Assembly: GCF_964355755.1 (NCBI RefSeq)
Contig: NC_092671.1
Span: forward strand, 26,412,070 to 26,476,069
DNA length: 64,000 nt
From: Antedon mediterranea
Taxonomy: Eukaryota > Echinodermata > Crinoidea > Comatulida > Antedonidae
Direction: 5' to 3'
The stretch's first letter is position 1. Every line of letters begins with the position of its first letter. Positions 62,127 to 64,000 of the stretch are shown in pieces. The notes under the pieces were generated by a model. It was not told the DNA's origin and searched no databases. It worked only from the letters and a program-made list of their open reading frames with translations. Both the position numbers and the translations under genes were made by a program.

Positions 62127-62628
62127 GTAATGTTAAAACATTTTTGATTCATTTATCGCATGGAGAAGCCTCTCCTTTGGTTTTCAAGCTGAACACAAAT
62201 AGTATACAGTATTACGTTGCAGTAAAAATAAATCATCCTTTAATCCAAGACTTTACAGCTTTTGTACAATACTGTAATTCGCATACTATGGAAAAAGAAT
62301 TTCATCTGCCCGAACAAACCTGGATAGCCTACAATTCTGGGTGTGAGTGAAGATTAAATGACACAATATGGATATACACGTATATTTTTAGGCTTCAGAG
62401 ACAAGGGCCTGTCATCATACATAATCAGGGATGTTGAATGTTTGAACTTTCTGTCAATTGACATGAAGTAACTTGTAGAAGACACCGCTTTATATTTGAT
62501 AGATTTGTCATGAAAATGCTGCAAAACTATTCAACTCTGTATAGTTCCTGTAAAACATTGAAGTGGATACCAACAATTGATGCTGGAGAAGCAAAACGTG
62601 AATATTATCTTACCTTTTGCTACTACTA

Positions 62629-62690
62629 CCACCGTATATGGCCGAGTAGAATCCCATGATCTAGTATAATCCAACCCCCACTTAAGACAA
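62629..62690. mobile_element. Decayed end of a CCGTAGTTCC-type MITE
   Basis: ACCGTATATGGCCGAGTAGA, then ATCCCA and GTATAATCCAACCCCCACTT, follows the layout of the left end of the element at 18326, including the doubled GTATAATCC block, with many substitutions. The rest of the element is not visible. Confidence 0.45.
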
Positions 62691-63204
62691 TTTTAGACAC
62701 AAAACAATCATATATTACTTTTTTCCAAATTTCATTACCAGGCTCCCTGGGACTATTGTCGGTCATATACTATATCAATGTTATAATAAAAACAAAAATG
62801 TTTCTCTTTAATTTAATTTTAATTTTCGTTGTTTTAAAATTTAATTAGAGAAATTAATTAAACTAAATTAACGAACAAATTTGATTAAACATGCAATTTA
62901 GGATTATTCTAACTTGTTTATTGATTTTTTTTGAGTGGAAAAGATAATTTGGAAGATTATTCGTTATTTGCAAGGTTTAATTGATTATCTAGGGATTGGG
63001 TAGATATAAGGTTTTTGCATTTAAAATTGTGTGGCAGCAGAAAATTATGTAATCAAAAAAATGTGATAAAATGCTAACTGTAGTGTTGTATGTATGTTTT
63101 TAAAATTTATTTTTTATTTCATATGCATCCAACAGCGAATAACTCACCAATTACAATACAAGTATTTTATAATGTATTCATCATGCTTATATTAATTGAG
63201 GCTT

Positions 63205-63325
63205 AGGGAGTGGGGTTGGGTCAAAAGTTACAACCCTGGTACTAGTGTAAGTCAGGATTGAACCATGTACCTTTGAATTGGAAGGAAGGCAAGTACGTTA
63301 AACACCAAGCTACAGCTCCACTCCA
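63205..63325 (-). mobile_element. tRNA-derived SINE head
   Basis: On the minus strand GTAGCTTGGTGTTTAACG (A-box-like, 63312 downward) is followed by TTGCCTTCC and GGTTCAATCC (B-box-like, complement of 63254-63263), in the order and spacing of a tRNA gene. It then runs into a non-tRNA tail, CCAGGGTTGTAA, shared with the copy at 46520. The acceptor stem does not close, so it is a SINE and not a functional tRNA. Confidence 0.6.
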
Positions 63326-64000
63326 CTTCAGTAGTGTTGAGCAAAACTTATTAGTTAGTTGCAGTTGAATAAAGCGTCGTGTTTGATGTTATACATTCTT
63401 TTGCATCCTCAAATGAGAGCTGGTGGTTAAAGGCAGCTTTAATACCAGAAACATTAAACAAAATTAATATTAAGCATTTTGCCAACATAAAAAAAAACAT
63501 ATACTGAAAATGACAATCACTGCAGTGGAGTGGCTGTACTAAAGCCTCAGAAAATGGTACAAACTATATTAGATATAGCACTTGATAAGTTAGTAAATAA
63601 TTTAAATTTCTTTTCAAATTAAACTATACCACTAGATTGAAATGATGAAAGCAATTGTGGGCCAAAGGTCAATTGAGTTCGTTATTGATGGTTAATGTCT
63701 AAACAAATTAACTCTCTGATATAAACATACATCCACATTACAGCACTTTGATTATTCTAGTTGATTAATCCTTTTTAATCGGATAGCTTGACAATATAAT
63801 CCTTTATTGAATGTAAACAGTTGGCTGTTTCTAGATAAACAAGTACTGTAAAGCATTTGATATCCATTGGCTGCATTTTAAGGAAGCCCCTGATTGAACC
63901 TGTAGTTAGTAGGATCTGTGTAAAAGATTCAGTATGTGAAGGACCTACTGTACATATGACATGCAATAATAACATGTACAAGCATATTGGCCAGTTTCTG

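Larger units (their letters stand above)
53417..64000 (+). other. Intron 3 and beyond, ordinary AT-rich DNA
   Basis: The GTAAGC donor opens an intron whose acceptor was not identified with confidence. Apart from the elements listed separately there are only chance open frames, long A/T runs and short direct repeats, for example a 26-bp repeat at about 56510-56562 built on TCTCAGAGACATTTCTCTTA. Nothing was recognised in 54082-58284, 58458-60890, 60951-62028 or 63330-64000. Confidence 0.65.

Noticed and set aside
63250-63325. Functional tRNA gene on the minus strand
   Set aside because: A- and B-box-like sequences are present, but the acceptor stem does not pair and a SINE-type tail shared with another locus follows.

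Overview
The window looks like one large gene region from an AT-rich, intron-rich animal genome. Long introns with consensus GT-AG splice sites, a multi-kilobase coding exon, many minisatellites and dense small DNA transposons all argue against a prokaryote. The frequent AGGCCT-type palindromes and the transposon style fit a marine invertebrate, possibly an echinoderm or another deuterostome. That assignment is inference and weak.

The only well supported gene lies on the + strand. Exon 1 (14668-16016) holds an in-frame stop followed by the start codon at 14793. It splices in phase 0 to exon 2 (48517-48682), across a 32.5 kb intron. Exon 2 splices in phase 1 to a 4,443-nt exon 3 (48974-53416), which leaves in phase 1 towards exons that are probably beyond the window. 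The 1,944 residues encoded here are Ser/Pro/Arg/Gln-rich and mostly disordered-looking, with a PxxPxR SH3-ligand motif, a 24-residue internal repeat, a short helical/coiled-coil stretch and a basic NLS-like cluster. No named domain was recognised, so the gene is left unnamed. Inside intron 1, a possible alternative start exon with a GC donor (24367-24382) and a 30-nt microexon (36292-36321) match each other in phase. Together they would give a short alternative N-terminus that enters exon 3 in frame.

The rest is intronic or upstream DNA dominated by repeats. From left to right these are: a 42-bp minisatellite (1-945); a near-identical 4.2 kb tandem duplication whose units each end in a 44-bp minisatellite (23 copies, then about 110 copies; 1611-13851); a cluster of five DNA transposons right after exon 1 (16657-22820); further transposons at 25-31 kb; a 39-bp minisatellite next to a 73-bp one (32318-34923); a transposon carrying a broken Myb/SANT-like gene (38798-39794); a 40-bp minisatellite (40428-41414); and more small elements to 47 kb. 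Downstream of exon 3 (53417-64000) the sequence is ordinary AT-rich intron with two pogo-like elements, a tRNA-derived SINE and one weak exon candidate.

Most of the DNA transposons share ends of the type GGGCCTGTT and are flanked by 3-bp TNA target duplications (TTA, TAA, TCA, TGA). This is the pattern of PIF/Harbinger-like elements, although their subterminal sequences differ strongly between families.
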